Assembly (NCBI GenBank): GCA_900772835.1
Contig: CAAGSA010000005.1
Coordinates: 1-7,966, forward strand
Reading direction: 5' to 3'
Source: an uncultured Prevotella sp.
GTDB lineage: Bacteria; Bacteroidota; Bacteroidia; Bacteroidales; Bacteroidaceae
DNA length: 7,966 nucleotides
The notes under the pieces are model-generated. The model made no database searches and was not told the DNA's origin. It saw nothing but the letters and a program-made list of their open reading frames with translations. Position numbers and translations under genes: made by a program. The first letter of the stretch is position 1, and each line of letters begins with the position of its first letter. Below, piece by piece: positions 6,791 through 7,966 of this stretch.

Positions 6791-6873
6791 CTACACCGCG
6801 GCAACCGCCCTCCCCCACCGTAAGACACTGTCACCACCACTTTTTTTCACTCACTCAATACGTATCAAGGATT

Positions 6874-7029
6874 ATGACAACATTCACACACCGTCTGAAC
6901 GACGACAGCGACTACAAGCGCGACGAACTGATAAGGAAGATTGAACGCGCCGTGGAACACATGACTCTCAAGGAACTTGAAGCCCTTGCCTACGACATGT
7001 TCACCAAGGGATACCTCGAAGACTGCTGA
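6874..7029 (+). CDS. Conserved-looking 51-residue small protein
   Basis: The reading frame from ATG 6874 to TGA 7027-7029 encodes a charged, helical 51-residue protein, easily hidden in a longer out-of-frame ORF overlapping the transporter gene. It begins MTTFTHRLNDDSDYKRDELI. It then has a likely amphipathic helix (about 19-30) and the segment MTLKELEALAYDMFTKGYLED (30-50). Alternating Leu/Ala and charged residues give the signature of a real helix-turn-helix-like bundle rather than random sequence. I do not recognise a named family and no catalytic residues stand out. It lies 83 bases after the BASS transporter, and its stop is 27 bases from the convergent amidotransferase stop with no hairpin between. 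It may be the second gene of the transporter transcript or have its own weak promoter in 6791-6873. Confidence 0.7.
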   Translation: MTTFTHRLNDDSDYKRDELIRKIERAVEHMTLKELEALAYDMFTKGYLEDC

Positions 7030-7056
7030 CCCCACCCGTCTGCCACCGCCCTCACG

Positions 7057-7623
7057 TCATCCGCCCGTGATGAAATTGTTCACGATGGCACGCCCGTCGG
7101 GTGTCAGCACGCTCTCCGGATGGAACTGTATGCCGTGTATGTCGTATGCGCGGTGGCGCAGAGCCATTATCTCGCCGTCGTCCGATTCTGCCGTAACCTC
7201 AAGACATGACGGTATGCCTTCGCGCACCACAGCCCAGCTGTGGTAGCGCCCCATCATCACCCTCTCTGCCAATCCGCGGAATATATAGTCGTTGCCGAGT
7301 TGTGTGCCTCCGGTCTGCATCCCGTGGTATACATCGTCGAGATGCTTTATGCGCGCGCCGAACACTTCTGCAATGGCCTGATGTCCGAGACACACGCCGA
7401 AGATAGGTTTCCTGCCGGCATACGTGCGTATAACGTCGAGCAGCAGTCCTGCTTCCGACGGAACGCCGGGACCGGGACTGAGAATTATCTTGTCGAATGC
7501 TTCAAGTTCCTGCATCCGGAACCCGTCGTTTCTCACCACCGTCACGTCTACCCCAAGCTCCTTCAAGAGGTGCACGAGGTTATACGTGAACGAGTCGTAA
7601 TTGTCGATTATTACTGTTTTCAT
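7057..7623 (-). CDS. pabA: Glutamine amidotransferase, PabA/TrpG type
   Basis: The 188-residue product is a class I glutamine amidotransferase that frees ammonia from glutamine for a chorismate-using partner. With PabB the product is 4-amino-4-deoxychorismate for folate; with TrpE it is anthranilate for tryptophan. The start is M-KTVIIDNYDSFTYNL, the standard N-terminus; the upstream extension to 7689 is leader DNA. Visible motifs are SPGPGVP (49-55), the nucleophile elbow FGVCLGHQA (75-83) with Cys78, and the rest of the triad in IQFHPES (165-171), His168 and Glu170. HSWAV (128-132) is the usual substrate loop. Length is normal and nothing is missing. No trp or pab partner lies inside the window. 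A stand-alone copy favours PabA or a shared subunit, but TrpG cannot be excluded. Confidence 0.92.
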   Translation of the reverse strand: MKTVIIDNYDSFTYNLVHLLKELGVDVTVVRNDGFRMQELEAFDKIILSPGPGVPSEAGLLLDVIRTYAGRKPIFGVCLGHQAIAEVFGARIKHLDDVYHGMQTGGTQLGNDYIFRGLAERVMMGRYHSWAVVREGIPSCLEVTAESDDGEIMALRHRAYDIHGIQFHPESVLTPDGRAIVNNFITGG

Positions 7624-7686
7624 ATATCTTAGCCGCCAATAATACTTTAATATACTGTGTAAAATTAAGCATTTTCCGTGAACTGA

Positions 7687-7694
7687 CAAAGGAA
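7687..7694 (-). promoter_or_regulatory. Candidate -7 box of the amidotransferase gene
   Basis: On the minus strand bases 7694 to 7687 read TTccTTTG, one base off TAnnTTTG. TTTC lies 18 bases upstream as a possible -33. The start would be near 7680, giving a leader of about 57 bases. The inverted repeat at 7702-7759 covers the -33 zone, so the site could be regulated. Confidence 0.3.
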
Positions 7695-7701
7695 AATGTC
7701 G

Positions 7702-7759
7702 TTATCTCGTCAGAAAGTTCTTTACAAAACAATATTTGTGTTTACTGGTGATGAGATAA
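7702..7759. repeat. Interrupted inverted repeat upstream of pabA
   Basis: Outer arms TTATCTC-g-TCA (7702-7712) and TGA-t-GAGATAA (7749-7759) pair over 11 positions with one G.T. Inner arms ACAAA (7724-7728) and TTTGT (7735-7739) pair around a 6-base loop. The two nested stems suggest a cruciform, a two-part operator or an RNA hairpin. Confidence 0.45.
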
Positions 7760-7771
7760 ATTCGCATAGTG

Positions 7772-7813
7772 ATTAATCATATAAGCATTAATGCCCATTA
7801 ATTGAACATTAAT
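7772..7813. repeat. Four phased ATTAAT palindromes
   Basis: Identical ATTAAT palindromes start at 7772, 7787, 7797 and 7808, so spacings are 15, 10 and 11 bases. The last three are in helical phase and share a preceding C (CATTAAT). This could be curved DNA or a set of repeated protein-binding sites. Confidence 0.5.
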
Positions 7814-7825
7814 CAAACCCAAAAC

Positions 7826-7878
7826 GGTCATTAGGGCTTGATGTCATAAAAAGACACACATCAAACTTCCTAATGACC
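7826..7878. repeat. 53-bp interrupted inverted repeat
   Basis: GGTCATTAGG (7826-7835) pairs perfectly with CCTAATGACC (7869-7878). Inside this, TTGATGT (7838-7844) pairs with ACATCAA (7858-7864), with a small asymmetric internal loop between (2 bases on the left, 4 on the right). Together they give 17 base pairs around a 13-base loop. It ends two bases before a TAagTTTG box at 7881, so its right arm covers that box's -33 region. Confidence 0.7.
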
Positions 7879-7880
7879 TC

Positions 7881-7888
7881 TAAGTTTG
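7881..7888 (+). promoter_or_regulatory. -7 box TAagTTTG beside the 53-bp dyad
   Basis: TAagTTTG followed by C matches the -7 consensus, but the -33 position reads ACAT inside the dyad arm. It may be a regulated start for a gene beyond the window, or a chance match. Confidence 0.35.
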
Positions 7889-7926
7889 CAGAAGAAAGCA
7901 ATTAGGCTAAATAATCAAGGTAAAAC

Positions 7927-7957
7927 TATGATTGATAAAGACAGTTTCGTACCTTTG
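7927..7957 (+). promoter_or_regulatory. Promoter pointing out of the window
   Basis: TATG at 7927-7930, a 19-base spacer, and TAccTTTG at 7950-7957 differ from the full consensus by one base. Transcription would start near 7963 and read a gene beyond the right edge. This makes 7700-7960 a shared divergent regulatory region. Confidence 0.65.
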
Positions 7958-7966
7958 TTGTAAAAA

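Noticed and set aside
5875..7029. Long 384-residue open frame on the plus strand
   Set aside because: Most of it is the +2 shadow of the BASS transporter (Arg/His/Pro-rich). Only its last 51 codons, from ATG 6874, look like a real gene.
7928..7963. 11-codon ORF at the right edge
   Set aside because: It overlaps the -33 to -7 promoter region at 7927-7957 and so would not lie on that transcript. Probably chance.
1..7966. CRISPR array, insertion sequence or tRNA/rRNA genes
   Set aside because: No regularly spaced repeats with unique spacers, no transposase motifs, no terminal repeats with target duplications around a gene, and no cloverleaf or rRNA landmarks were seen on either strand.

Overview
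The window looks like chromosomal DNA from a Bacteroidota bacterium, most likely a Prevotella-type member of the Bacteroidales. Three things suggest this. Promoters carry the Bacteroidota -7 box TAnnTTTG (one has a textbook TTTG-N19-TAnnTTTG layout). Most start codons lack a Shine-Dalgarno sequence and follow A-rich DNA. The protein set is typical of the phylum: an ECF sigma factor with DUF5056-like and DUF6249-like partners, and a multi-repeat DUF349 protein. The species call is inference; no rRNA or tRNA gene is present to test it.

Layout. Bases 1-760 hold no gene I can name. A minus-strand promoter-like box (445-452) faces left into about 440 bases with only weak reading frames and ending in a hairpin (3-31). 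A tandem array of 22-bp units (587-652) lies upstream of a plus-strand -7 box (695-702). That box probably drives a three-gene operon: a secreted or membrane DUF6249-like protein (761-1489), an ECF sigma factor (1530-2066) and a small membrane protein, probable anti-sigma (2053-2445), which overlaps the sigma gene by 14 bases. A separate unit follows: a strong promoter (2526-2556), a structured leader with an 11-codon upstream ORF, and a CorA-type divalent cation channel (2696-3622). Next comes a 622-residue coiled protein with five DUF349 repeats (3827-5695), with its own promoter and a strong hairpin terminator. Then come a BASS-family sodium-coupled transporter (5861-6790) and an unassigned 51-residue small protein (6874-7029). 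Convergent to these is a stand-alone glutamine amidotransferase of the PabA/TrpG family (7057-7623, minus). The last 343 bases are non-coding and rich in symmetry: two long interrupted inverted repeats, phased ATTAAT palindromes and at least one promoter-like box pointing out of the window.

How the parts work together. The sigma operon reads as a self-contained envelope-sensing or regulatory unit whose stimulus is unknown. The transporter, DUF349 and amidotransferase genes look like ordinary housekeeping loci in separate units. The best candidates for something undescribed are the corA leader (short acidic ORF plus a possible SD-masking switch), the 22-bp array before the sigma operon, and the dyad-rich region at the right end. 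No CRISPR array, complete mobile element or defence system is visible.
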